64,000 bases of DNA, taken from the NCBI RefSeq assembly GCF_031127835.1, contig NZ_JARXHX010000009.1:144616-208615 (forward strand). Reading direction: 5' to 3'. Position numbers and translations under genes: made by a program. Origin of the DNA: Pelagicoccus sp. SDUM812002. Its GTDB lineage: Bacteria; Verrucomicrobiota; Verrucomicrobiia; Opitutales; Opitutaceae. This document shows, piece by piece, positions 46,826 through 55,393 of the stretch. Position 1 is the first letter of the stretch; each line of letters begins with the position of its first letter. The notes beneath the pieces are model-generated. The model was not told where the DNA came from. It saw nothing but the letters and a program-made list of their open reading frames with translations, and made no database searches.

Positions 46826-49277
46826 CGACTGGACATCGGAGCAACCGCGCGTCCTATGGGATGGGGGCAGGCCGATCAATGAATCGTCCTGCGTGAGTTG
46901 CGGGCATTGCGTGACCGTTTGCCCGTGCAACGCACTCATGGAGAAATCGATGATCGGCGAGGCGGGGCATTTCACCGGAGCGCCCAAGCCGGTTCTGAGA
47001 AAATCGATCGACCTCGTGAAGTACGCGGAAACCTTCACCGGCCTCGGCCCGCTTTTCGCTACTTCGAAGGCGGAGGCGGCGATGCGCGACGAGACGATCA
47101 AGCGGACCAAGACCGTGTGTACCTATTGTGGCGTAGGCTGCGCGTTTGAAGTGTGGACGAAGGGCCGGCATATCTTGAAGGTCCAGCCGCACAAGGATGC
47201 TCCAGCGAACGGGATTTCCACGTGTGTGAAAGGAAAATTTGGCTGGGATTTCGTGAACAGCGATGAGCGTCTTGTGAATCCGATCATCCGCCGCGACGGA
47301 AAGTTCGACATGGTGGAGTGGGATGAAGCTTTGGAGTATACAGCGAAACGGTTGCGAGCGATCGTGGACGAACATGGTCCGGACAGCGTGGCCTTTATTT
47401 CGTCCTCAAAGATCACGAACGAAGAGTGCTATCTGGTGCAGAAACTGGCCCGGGCGGTGTTTGGGACGAACAACGTCGACAATTGCGCTCGCTATTGCCA
47501 AAGCCCAGCGAGCAAGGGTTTGTCACGAACAGTTGGATACGGAGCGGACGCGGGATCGATGGACGATATCACGAAAGCGGAGCTTGTTTTCATCGTAGGG
47601 TCGAACACAGCGGTTTCCCATCCTGTATTGGCGGCCCGCATCAAGCGGCAAGTAAAGGTGCATGGACAGCGCTTGATCGTATCCGATTTGCGTTCCCACG
47701 AAATGGCGGACCGGGCGCAAATCTTTCTGCAGCCCAATCCTGGCACCGACTTAGTCTGGATCAATGCAGTCGCGAAGTACATTTTGGACCAGGGATGGGA
47801 AGACCGAGACTTTATCGAGCGACGGGTCAAGGACCTCGAGAAGTATCGCGATAGCTTGCAGAAGTTTACGCTGGAGTTTGCAGCGGCGCGGACCGGGCTG
47901 ACGAAAGAGACACTAAAGCAGGTAGCCAAGGAGATTGCCTCCGCCAAAACGGTTTGCGGGCTTTGGGCAATGGGCGTGACGCAGCATATGGGCGGGACCG
48001 ATTGTTGCACCGCCATCTCGAATCTCCTGCTCCTAACGGGCAACTTCGGCAAGCCCGGCACAGGAGCGTATCCGTTGCGCGGACACAACAACGTCCAGGG
48101 CTCCTGCGATTTCGGGGCTCTCTACAATTATCTGCCCGGCTACGCCTCGGTCGGCAGCGACGAGGCCCGCAAGCCCTTTGAAGACGCCTGGGGAATGAAG
48201 TTGCCGAGCGCGAAAGGGCTCAACAACAAGACGATGATCGACGCCATAGAGGAGGGAACGCTCAAGGCGCTGTACGTCGTGGGAGAAGAATTGGCGTTGG
48301 TGGACTCGAACGCGCGTCGAGTTCAGGAGCAGCTGGAGAAATTGGAGTTTTTCGCGGTCCAAGAGATTTTCTTTTCCACCACCGCTCGCTTTGCTGACGT
48401 CGTGCTGCCCGGAACGCCGTCGCTTGAGAAGGAAGGAACCTTCGTTAACACGGAGCGCCGCGTGCAGCTACTCAACGAAGCGCTGCCGCCGCTGAAGGGG
48501 TGTCGCCCTGACTGGAAAATCCTCCGGGACCTCGCTCGTCACCTTGGCCATGACTGGAACTATGAAAGCCCCAGCGACATTATGGACGAAGTTGCCGGGA
48601 TCGTTCCGGAGTTCGCTGGGATTCGCTACGATCGGCTAAAGGGCTACAACTCACTCTGTTGGCCGGTGGACAAGGACGGAAACGACACGCCTTTGCTATA
48701 CGAAGAGAAGTTCCATACGGCAGATGGCAAAGCCGCTTTTTTCCCGGTCGACTTCGCGGAGCCCGTGAACCAGCCGGATGAGGAGTATCCGCAGCATCTG
48801 AATAATGGCCGGGTGCTCGAGCACTTTCACGAAGGCAACATGACCTTTAGAGTGAAAGGCTGCGTGGAGAAAATCCACGAAGCGTTCGTGGAAATGAACC
48901 CGGCAGACGCGAACGAACAGGGCCTTGAGGAAGGCGATTGGGTCGAAGTGCGTTCGCCGTTTGGTAAAGTGACAACGCAGATCGTCGTGTCGGATAGTCT
49001 TCGCAGCGGCGAGCTCTATATGCCAATTTGTTCGACTGAGCAGCGTGTGAATCATTTAACATCTACTAAGGCGGACCCTGTGGTCGATACGCCCGCCTAC
49101 AAGGAAATGTCCGCGAGCGTTAAGAAGCTTGGCAGGCGTTCGGCGTCGCCGATTCCGAAGAGCAATCCAAGGAACGGAAAGCCGACGCCGCTGCGCAGCG
49201 TCCGCGTGGAGGACAAATGGCGGCGCGACGATTACCACGACCCTGAAACGAGCAGGCCAGATGGAGGGAACGTTTAA
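46734..49277 (+). CDS. formate dehydrogenase alpha subunit (ForC-like), N-terminus missing
   Basis: Molybdopterin-dependent formate oxidase related to the ForC subunit of noncanonical menaquinone-linked enzymes. Homology begins abruptly at VTETLSIDW (46806), continues with the 4Fe-4S motif SSCVSCGHCVTVCPC, the second cluster CTYCGVGC, the metal-ligand cysteine C255 in CARYCQSP (cysteine, not selenocysteine), and a C-terminal domain ending NPRNGKPTPL. The family N-terminal 2Fe-2S domain and one cluster (about 130 residues) are missing. The only in-frame start is TTG at 46734, inside an unrelated gene. So the gene is probably broken or misassembled, although the core is intact. Confidence 0.85.
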   Translation: MPCWEIRSFNIETYSSQSHALIRIVTETLSIDWTSEQPRVLWDGGRPINESSCVSCGHCVTVCPCNALMEKSMIGEAGHFTGAPKPVLRKSIDLVKYAETFTGLGPLFATSKAEAAMRDETIKRTKTVCTYCGVGCAFEVWTKGRHILKVQPHKDAPANGISTCVKGKFGWDFVNSDERLVNPIIRRDGKFDMVEWDEALEYTAKRLRAIVDEHGPDSVAFISSSKITNEECYLVQKLARAVFGTNNVDNCARYCQSPASKGLSRTVGYGADAGSMDDITKAELVFIVGSNTAVSHPVLAARIKRQVKVHGQRLIVSDLRSHEMADRAQIFLQPNPGTDLVWINAVAKYILDQGWEDRDFIERRVKDLEKYRDSLQKFTLEFAAARTGLTKETLKQVAKEIASAKTVCGLWAMGVTQHMGGTDCCTAISNLLLLTGNFGKPGTGAYPLRGHNNVQGSCDFGALYNYLPGYASVGSDEARKPFEDAWGMKLPSAKGLNNKTMIDAIEEGTLKALYVVGEELALVDSNARRVQEQLEKLEFFAVQEIFFSTTARFADVVLPGTPSLEKEGTFVNTERRVQLLNEALPPLKGCRPDWKILRDLARHLGHDWNYESPSDIMDEVAGIVPEFAGIRYDRLKGYNSLCWPVDKDGNDTPLLYEEKFHTADGKAAFFPVDFAEPVNQPDEEYPQHLNNGRVLEHFHEGNMTFRVKGCVEKIHEAFVEMNPADANEQGLEEGDWVEVRSPFGKVTTQIVVSDSLRSGELYMPICSTEQRVNHLTSTKADPVVDTPAYKEMSASVKKLGRRSASPIPKSNPRNGKPTPLRSVRVEDKWRRDDYHDPETSRPDGGNV

Positions 49278-49741
49278 TGGCGGAAGAACTGAGTTATACC
49301 ACCGAGCCAGCACCAAAGCCGACGGCCCGCGACGAGCTGGAAGGCTTGATCGAAACGCTCAGTGAGTCGGGCACGCTACGCGCGTTGCAGGGCTTCACAG
49401 GACAGTTTGCAGGGGTATCGGGCGCTGCTTTGGAACACCTCACCGGTCCGGCAGGGCGGCGTCTGATCGGATCGGTGGCTTTGCTCGCCGAAGTACTGTC
49501 GAATGTCCCGGCGGAAAAGCTCGAAGGCGTGGCCAGCGGGTTCGGCAAAGGGACGGAACGAGCCAGCGAAATGCTGGGCAAGGAACCGCCTGGCACATTG
49601 CAGGTACTCAAGTTGGCGCGTGACCCGGACGTGCGCCGTGCCATGGCTTCGATCTTGATAATTCTAAAGTCGATAGGCGAGGGACTGGGCGAAGGCGATC
49701 GATCTCGAGGCCAGCAGGATGGTATCGCTACGTCATTGTAA
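49277..49741 (+). CDS. DUF1641 protein, formate dehydrogenase partner (ForE-like)
   Basis: A 154-residue protein of the DUF1641 family. Landmarks are the central FTGQFAGVSGAALEHLTG-type segment and VLKLARDPDVRRAMASILII near the end. The ATG overlaps the formate dehydrogenase stop (TAATG), so they are coupled. In Bacillus the ForC-ForE pair works as a menaquinone-linked formate dehydrogenase; the same gene order here supports that function. The protein has no iron-sulfur motifs. Confidence 0.85.
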   Translation: MAEELSYTTEPAPKPTARDELEGLIETLSESGTLRALQGFTGQFAGVSGAALEHLTGPAGRRLIGSVALLAEVLSNVPAEKLEGVASGFGKGTERASEMLGKEPPGTLQVLKLARDPDVRRAMASILIILKSIGEGLGEGDRSRGQQDGIATSL

Positions 49742-49853
49742 GTTGAATACCATGCGTGGCGAAGGGGAGGAGCCGGCACGAGACAGAGCAGAACTTCGCA
49801 GAGGAGGGGGCGGGCAACGAGGAGTTCACGACGACACTCGGGCGTAAGTGAAA

Positions 49854-49876
49854 CGTCGAACCGTTTGGGTTCGACG
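49854..49876. repeat. perfect 9-bp inverted repeat after the DUF1641 gene
   Basis: CGTCGAACC (49854-49862) and GGTTCGACG (49868-49876) are exact inverted copies with a 5-base loop. It could end the formate dehydrogenase transcript, but it lacks a T tract on the plus strand. Confidence 0.45.
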
Positions 49877-49890
49877 GCTGGAACTGGATA

Positions 49891-49917
49891 CAAAAAAAGC
49901 CCCGATATCGGGGCTTA
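49891..49917 (-). terminator. rho-independent terminator of the tmRNA gene
   Basis: On the minus strand AAGCCCCGAT/ATCGGGGCTT makes a perfect 10-bp stem followed by a T7 run. It starts four bases beyond the tmRNA CCA end, as expected for the original ssrA terminator. Confidence 0.85.
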
Positions 49918-49920
49918 AAT

Positions 49921-49952
<32 letters not shown>

Positions 49953-50429
49953 TATAATGTCGATAAATTATTGATAATAAGATATAAGTATATGTTTAAC
50001 AGGTATATGAGAGTTTTTTGCTCGATTGGGTTTGTTTCGAATTTTGTGCTTTTGTTTCAAATTTTGCGATAAAAATGAAATGTATATGCGAACCTGAAAT
50101 TGCTCCAGTAGTGCCAGATCGGCAGAGTATTGGTAATTCTGTTGTTATTTTTTTGGTGGGTGAGTCTCGGAATTTTCTTGGGGTCGATTTGAACTTAGGA
50201 TTATCGCTCTTCTTCATTTCTAAACTTGGTAGAAAGCAAGATCGCGGTGCTTCTGCACCTTTTCGGTCGTGGTTAGGTCACTGTACTGAGTTGAGCGGCT
50301 GAGAATTGGATCAGCGGTAGCTTCGCGGTAAGCGAGTCATTCGAACGTATTGGAAGTAGTGGAGAAAGCTGAGCGCGGAGAATCACTCGCATCGTATCAA
50401 ATGGGATCATCCTATCGTGTATGGTGCGT
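49953..50429. other. AT-rich left end of the island, no clear gene
   Basis: About 480 AT-rich bases just inside the attachment site. A short minus-strand frame (49996-50217) has no recognisable family and is not called. An integrase gene, often found beside the attachment site, is not here; it must lie at the other end. Confidence 0.5.
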
Positions 50430-51251
50430 TCAGATCGCTAGCGACATTTGTCTTTCAATCGGAGGAGGGAAAACTCCGATTATCATCCAAGGATTAGGAC
50501 CAACGTTGTGCCATTGCAAACTGGTTCCAAGAAACAGGTGAATGTCCTTTTGAAGGAATTCTTCACCGTACTTCTGGTAGACCTTGGAGAGTGCTGTTTT
50601 TTCGTCTCCGTTGGCAGTCTTCAAGCAGTTCCAGTACAACATGCCGATTTCCCAGTCTAATATTTTGAGTGTGGATACACGTTCGTCGTCGTCGGTTATT
50701 TTGTAGGAGAAATCGTAGGGTACTTTGTCTGCGATGCGAAAGTTGTCGGGAACCGCATCATCTTCGAACAACCCCTGCTGACTCATTTGGTTCTGGGCGG
50801 CTGCTAGCTTGTTTTCGTCCCACTCTCTCTCGCACCCCTGATACTGAAATTCGATTTTCGTTGGTTTGAAGGTAGCAAGAGAGCAGTCGTTTCGCTTTGC
50901 GGCGCAGATGAGTTCCGTCATGTTCGTCCAAACTTTTCCCTTCTCTAGGATCAGCTCCTTTCGCTGGCGCCAATTGTCATGAGTCCCGACTTCTTCCAAG
51001 AGGTCGATCTTGTGCCGGTCCACTGGAGAATGAGACTCCGGTCGAGCGTCTTTCTCTCTTTTGATGAGAGGGAGTTCGACCCAGTGCCATTTGCTGAATT
51101 TTCGGTCTCCGTCCAGGAACCGGAAGGGGACTGGATATACCCTTACCCAAGAGCCGTCCTCCCTAACGCCAGCCGTACAAACTAGCTCTATGTGAGTGGA
51201 TGAAAGAGTTGGATAGGTTTTTACTGCTACAAGGATTCGTTCATTCTTCAT
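50430..51251 (-). CDS. uncharacterised protein paired with the DUF488 fusion
   Basis: A 273-residue protein I cannot name. The N-terminus is a beta-strand-rich segment with AVKTYPTLSSTHIELVCTAG, then VREDGSWVRVYPVPFRFLDG, which has the look of a conserved domain. The rest is mixed: a KPTKIEFQYQGCEREWDE strand region and a C-terminal segment around LHWHNVGP-like TSLQWHNVGPNPWMIIGVF. No nuclease motif is evident to me. It starts 16 bases after the DUF488 gene stop, so the two are one operon, and a partnership is likely. Function unknown. Confidence 0.6.
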   Translation of the reverse strand: MKNERILVAVKTYPTLSSTHIELVCTAGVREDGSWVRVYPVPFRFLDGDRKFSKWHWVELPLIKREKDARPESHSPVDRHKIDLLEEVGTHDNWRQRKELILEKGKVWTNMTELICAAKRNDCSLATFKPTKIEFQYQGCEREWDENKLAAAQNQMSQQGLFEDDAVPDNFRIADKVPYDFSYKITDDDERVSTLKILDWEIGMLYWNCLKTANGDEKTALSKVYQKYGEEFLQKDIHLFLGTSLQWHNVGPNPWMIIGVFPPPIERQMSLAI

Positions 51252-51267
51252 TTAATAGGGCAACAGG

Positions 51268-52203
51268 CTATAAATGGCATAAATCTAAAATTCCTCCTAT
51301 TTGATGTTCAACAGCTTCGGCGACGCAGTGTCGATGACATTGATGCGGAGCATGTTCATAGCACGTCAACGCGACGCGTTCTCCTTCTTTGATCCAAGAT
51401 GAAATCGTTTCGACCGCATCAGTCTGACGTGGGAGATTGTCTCGTTCGTATTCTTCGAAGAGTGCGTCGTAATCGGCTTGCGTGTGTAGTTCTCGGCGCT
51501 GATCTGAGGCGATTCCCAATTGAGGCAAATGCTCATAGCGGATTCCAAGACTTTCGCAGGCTGAAGATAGGGCTCCTTTGGAAAAACCGTACTTTCGGCT
51601 CAGCGGGTTTCGCCTCACGTCACAAAGAGTTGTGACCCCATCTTCAAGCAATAGGTTTAAATAGCCTTCCAATGTTTTTCCTTCGTATCCGATAGTCGCA
51701 AGGCCTGGCCCACTTCTAGAGGGTCGAGCATTTCTGATCCGTCTCCGAAGGCTTGGGTCATCAATTACCTTGTCGATGATTTCGCTTCTCCAAGCGGTCT
51801 CCGGGTAGCGGGTGTAAACTTCGCTCACGAGGTCGGAACCTCGTTTGCTTCCATAGTTCTTGTTTAACCTAAACAAACCTTGTCGCTGGGCAAATGAAGC
51901 CAGTTTAGGGCCTTCTTTGGCCAGTTTCCAGCCTTCGCAGTCTTCGAGATAACCTTTCTCTGTTAACTTCCTTTTGTCAGCGTAGGAAGTGAAAGAGAAA
52001 CATCCGAATTTGTAGGGTACGAACTCATAGGACGGTTCCTCTTCGTGTTCCTTGGTGAAGAGAAAAAGCAGTTTTTGGAAATCGGTACTCTTCACCTCAC
52101 CACCTAGCGTTTTTAGGAGGGATAGGAGAAGCTTTTGTCGTTGGTAAATCATTGGGAGTAAATAGTTGCGAGCGCATGAACGATATTCATCGCCCCAATT
52201 CAT
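51268..52203 (-). CDS. DUF488 protein with an added N-terminal Panacea-like domain
   Basis: A 311-residue fusion. The C-terminal half is a DUF488 domain: LATIGYEGKTLEGYLNLLLE, DVRRNPLSRKYGFSKGALSS, the LGIRYEHLPQLGI segment, and an ending ALTCYEHAPHQCHRHCVAEA with conserved Cys/His residues. The N-terminal part (KLLLSLLKTLGGEVKSTDFQ then KLLFLF, with FVPYKFGCFSF) resembles the Panacea/SocA-like antitoxin domain; this is the less certain half. An internal ATG (52150-52152) is an alternative start. It sits in the island with the 273-residue partner. Confidence 0.72.
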   Translation of the reverse strand: MNWGDEYRSCARNYLLPMIYQRQKLLLSLLKTLGGEVKSTDFQKLLFLFTKEHEEEPSYEFVPYKFGCFSFTSYADKRKLTEKGYLEDCEGWKLAKEGPKLASFAQRQGLFRLNKNYGSKRGSDLVSEVYTRYPETAWRSEIIDKVIDDPSLRRRIRNARPSRSGPGLATIGYEGKTLEGYLNLLLEDGVTTLCDVRRNPLSRKYGFSKGALSSACESLGIRYEHLPQLGIASDQRRELHTQADYDALFEEYERDNLPRQTDAVETISSWIKEGERVALTCYEHAPHQCHRHCVAEAVEHQIGGILDLCHL

Positions 52204-52387
52204 AAGGTTGGGTTAGATGACTGAAATTGGCAAACCTGGCAAGCTGTAGCTCATCGGGTGTCTTTCGATCCGAGAACATCTTCTTCGTTGGTTGATCTGC
52301 TGAATATAACTTTTAGTATCGGACATTCGTTGTCCTAGAAGGTGGGTTGTTGTCGCCTTTTGGTTTGTCCAGCAGTTGCTGGATCGG

Positions 52388-54037
52388 CTACGGGTCTATT
52401 CGTTTTCCGATGTCCTTGTTGTCTTTTGAATCCGGTTTGTGCTCTTTCTTTTCAGGATTGATCTTCTTTCGTTTCTTTCCACGAGCGGCTAGGGATTTCT
52501 GAACTGAGTCCCAGCCCTGTTTTGAGAGGGCCATTAGCCAGGATTCGAAGCCTCTTGGAGGGCGAATGGGTTGCTCCTTTGGTTTTTTGATTCGAACCGG
52601 TTCGCCGCTTGCTCCTAGGACTAGAGCGTCGAGGTGATTTTTAGCGATGAGTGGCCCATTTGTTTGGGAATTAACGTTGCCGTCTAAAGCTGGGATTGTG
52701 AACCCCGCTTTACCTATGCAGTACTCATACTCGAATTTTCGGGATTTGAGCGTTGCTCCTATGAGCTTGCCGGCCTCGTAGTTCTTAAAAACAATCAAAT
52801 CCCGCTCGCCAGCCCGAAGGAGCTTTTTGTCGGCTAGATCATCGATGAAGTCGGGTGGTAATCTCAAATAGTCTATCAACCATGAACGGGCTTCTTTCCA
52901 ACGGGATGGATCCTCGTCGCCGAATAGCTTGAATTCCTCATCGGCGCTCAATCGCTTTGGCGGAGGCAGATTTATTACATGTTGGCTGTAGGCTTCCAGT
53001 GATGGCTCTGGACCAAAACGATTGTTGAGCCAACGGAGGGCATTGTTGTTATTGAGTTGGGGCATTAGCGTCTGCAACAGGTTGAAGGTATTGCTCTCCT
53101 GCATTTTGCCATCGACTTTGATTTGTTTGGTGGTCTTCGAGTTGCTGACTCGTATCGTGCCAATGTGGGTCGTGTAGGTCTTCGACGAATAATCCTTGGC
53201 CGTGGCTGAGTAGCCCAATGCTTCGATCACATCTTGGAGTGGGGGTGGCTTGATGGCCGTTTCTCTCTCCTTCTCGACCTTCGCAATCTCGGCTCGAGCT
53301 TGTTTGAGTTCCTTTTTCAAAGCTTCGTTTTCCTGTTCGAGCTCGAGGATTCGGTCTGCGTGTTGGTTTATGATATTCTGTGCGTTTTCGCGATAAGCTT
53401 CGCGGTTTACGTAAGGAGGCGTGTCGAGCTTAGGTGTGGATGCCAGTTTTTCGGCTAGGAGCCGTTGGAATTCTTTAGGAGGAGTGTGCTTCCGTTTGCT
53501 TCCTGGGTCGCCTCTTTCTAGCCCGTATTTTTTTCCGACATCTTCCCAAATCGAAGTCTGTAGGTTCTTCAGCTTTGTGGGCGATCCGATGAAATCGTCG
53601 GCGCTGAGGATCGTTTGTTCTATTCCTCGCTTGTTGGTTTTCTTAAGAATTGGGACCACGATGATTTGTACGTGCGGAGTTTTCTCGTCCACGTGTAGCG
53701 CTGCTTGGAGGATGTTATTTTCTCCATATTCCGCTTTTGCCCAATCGAGTGCGTCCTCGAAAAATGCTTCTGGATCGATGGTGCTGGTGGCCTCAGGCGA
53801 GAAGCCGATCAACAGTTCTAGGGCACGGACGGCGTTCTTCCGTATGTTCTTCGTTAGCGTTTCTGTCCTATCCTCCCAAGCTTGGAAAGCGTCGAGCTCG
53901 CCAACTACTCGGTTGAACTTCTCCTTTGAGGGATCATAGATTCCCTGCGGTTTGATGCGGCGCGTGTTGTGGTCGCTTGCCCTGCGGATTTTTGCCTTTG
54001 TTTTGAGTTTGGTGACTCTTAGTATCGTCTTAGCCAT
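52388..54037 (-). CDS. MobV-type relaxase fused to a primase/Toprim-like region
   Basis: A 549-residue mobilization protein. The N-terminal relaxase core has the family motif HVDEKTPH (H115, D117, E118, H122), followed by QIIVVPI; the third metal histidine is replaced by Gln, a known variant direction but worth noting. A Glu/Lys-rich coiled coil (about 225-275) is followed by a C-terminal region with RSWLIDYLRLPPDFIDDLAD, then a segment resembling DUF3991/Toprim primase parts (KLLRAGERDLIVFKNYEAGK and LIAKNHLDALVLGAS). The start ATG is at 54035-54037. It nicks at oriT to allow transfer. Such relaxase-primase fusions are typical of small mobilizable elements. Confidence 0.75.
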   Translation of the reverse strand: MAKTILRVTKLKTKAKIRRASDHNTRRIKPQGIYDPSKEKFNRVVGELDAFQAWEDRTETLTKNIRKNAVRALELLIGFSPEATSTIDPEAFFEDALDWAKAEYGENNILQAALHVDEKTPHVQIIVVPILKKTNKRGIEQTILSADDFIGSPTKLKNLQTSIWEDVGKKYGLERGDPGSKRKHTPPKEFQRLLAEKLASTPKLDTPPYVNREAYRENAQNIINQHADRILELEQENEALKKELKQARAEIAKVEKERETAIKPPPLQDVIEALGYSATAKDYSSKTYTTHIGTIRVSNSKTTKQIKVDGKMQESNTFNLLQTLMPQLNNNNALRWLNNRFGPEPSLEAYSQHVINLPPPKRLSADEEFKLFGDEDPSRWKEARSWLIDYLRLPPDFIDDLADKKLLRAGERDLIVFKNYEAGKLIGATLKSRKFEYEYCIGKAGFTIPALDGNVNSQTNGPLIAKNHLDALVLGASGEPVRIKKPKEQPIRPPRGFESWLMALSKQGWDSVQKSLAARGKKRKKINPEKKEHKPDSKDNKDIGKRIDP

Positions 54038-54402
54038 ATTTGGCTTGTTTGATCTAAGGAGCTTCGCGCAAGGGGTTGGCCTCACTTTTTTGAACTTCTC
54101 TCATGGAGGCGACCTGTGGGGTGTGGGTTCCTGATGGAGGCTGGGCCGAGATCGGGTGAGGTATTTGGGAAATACCGTACACTCACTACGGGTTTTTTTC
54201 GTGCCTCAAAAACCCAGTGAGCGCTCTGCGGGCTCTGCGAGGCTTTCTTCTTGGAGCTTCAGGCTACCTGGCCTGGAAGCTGGATCGGGCTATGTTTAGG
54301 CGAATTGGCCGTTGGGTCGGCTTTCTCTCTGGCGCCTCACAGGTAATCGACGACAACGAACCAGCGGGTTCGTCGGGTAAGGTTCAGGTCCCTACCCCGC
54401 CG
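54038..54402. other. relaxase leader region, candidate oriT
   Basis: About 365 bases upstream of the relaxase and after the DUF3644 gene. No protein gene seen. MobV relaxases often act at an oriT near their own gene; the hairpin ACGAACC/GGTTCGT at 54356-54373 is one candidate landmark. The assignment is inference. Confidence 0.35.
54356..54373. repeat. 7-bp hairpin in the candidate oriT region
   Basis: ACGAACC (54356-54362) and GGTTCGT (54367-54373) are exact inverted copies with a 4-base loop. It could be a transcript end for the DUF3644 operon or part of oriT. No T tract on the minus strand. Confidence 0.4.
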
Positions 54403-55389
54403 CTATTTTCGTCGCTTCCTATCGTAGTGCTTGTCTAGCTCCTGGAGAATGTTGGGGCTGAAGAAAGGCTTCTTGGAACTCTTTGGGTTTCCGGGGTCGA
54501 GGAAGCGGATTTCGCCAAAGCGCTTGTCCTTAAGTAGAGACTTGCGGATGTCGTGATACTTCTGTGCCGCTTTGAAATCGGAATACCGCTTGCGGCATTC
54601 TGTAGTGAGACGGTCGTAGTCCCATGGGTACCGTTCGCGGATTTGCTCTTCGGTCAGTCGGACTGCGGGAGCGTTCGGGTCGTTGGTGAATTGGACACCG
54701 AGCGCCTCTTTGGCTTTGGAGCGGGTGAACTTGATGTCGATGTTTACCGTCACGGAATAAGGCGAATCTGCGTCGTCGTTGGCGGGTTCGAGGCTTTCGA
54801 CGAAGTTGAGGAATTTCTTTTCCTCGTGGTTTAGAACGACGGCATCCGTCTGCTGCGGCAGCGCGATGAAGGACAGTGGCATGAGGTAAAAGTTAAACTC
54901 CGACATGTCGCGCCCGAACCATGCCTTGGTGGTGGCAACGAAGTTCTTCAGGCTGGCGGTGCCGATTTCCTGGAGGCGAACGGGAAACGCTCCGGAGCGG
55001 TTGTAGAAGTGGATTGAGGAGTTTCGCATCTCCAGCAGGGCTTGGATGTTGGCCCAGGCGTTTGTGTCGAAGGCTTTCGACTCTACGAGCTTCTTGGCGA
55101 GGAAATCGAGACTGTGGGTGAATGGGTTGCCGGATGCAGTCGGCTTGATCTGCAGCTTCTTGCTTTTGGTGCCATCCTTCTTTGTGCGCGGCTCCATAAC
55201 GTAGAGCGAACTGACCTTGTTGCCGTGGTCGGCTAGCCATTTGGCTTTGAGGAGTAGTTCCCATCCGTTGATGGCGAGGACGGCGAAGGCTTCTTCGCGA
55301 TAGAGGAAATCCGGTTTATTGTAGATCTCGATGGCTGCCACCGTCGCGGCAACTGCTCGATCCAGGAGCTCTTTGGAGCGGGCCTTCAT
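54403..55389 (-). CDS. DUF3644 domain protein
   Basis: A 328-residue protein of the DUF3644 family. It opens with the helix KELLDRAVAATVAAIEIYN, then EEAFAVLAINGWELLLKAK and ALLEMRNSSIHFYN, the hallmark sequence. The C-terminus is basic and rich in polar residues. The family is common beside restriction and defence genes but uncharacterised. It starts 4 bases after the stop of the DUF262 gene, as the last gene of the hsd run. Confidence 0.85.
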   Translation of the reverse strand: MKARSKELLDRAVAATVAAIEIYNKPDFLYREEAFAVLAINGWELLLKAKWLADHGNKVSSLYVMEPRTKKDGTKSKKLQIKPTASGNPFTHSLDFLAKKLVESKAFDTNAWANIQALLEMRNSSIHFYNRSGAFPVRLQEIGTASLKNFVATTKAWFGRDMSEFNFYLMPLSFIALPQQTDAVVLNHEEKKFLNFVESLEPANDDADSPYSVTVNIDIKFTRSKAKEALGVQFTNDPNAPAVRLTEEQIRERYPWDYDRLTTECRKRYSDFKAAQKYHDIRKSLLKDKRFGEIRFLDPGNPKSSKKPFFSPNILQELDKHYDRKRRK

Positions 55390-55393
55390 CGCA

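Noticed and set aside
46826..47110. N-terminal half of the long minus-strand frame over the SpoIIAA-like gene
   Set aside because: This part has no SpoIIAA homology and is the antisense of formate dehydrogenase; only the portion below 46826 is kept.
47487..47504. Selenocysteine at the formate dehydrogenase metal site
   Set aside because: The codon is TGC (cysteine), and no in-frame TGA is present there.
47492..48091. 199-codon minus-strand frame inside formate dehydrogenase
   Set aside because: Antisense shadow; the plus-strand frame has cofactor motifs.
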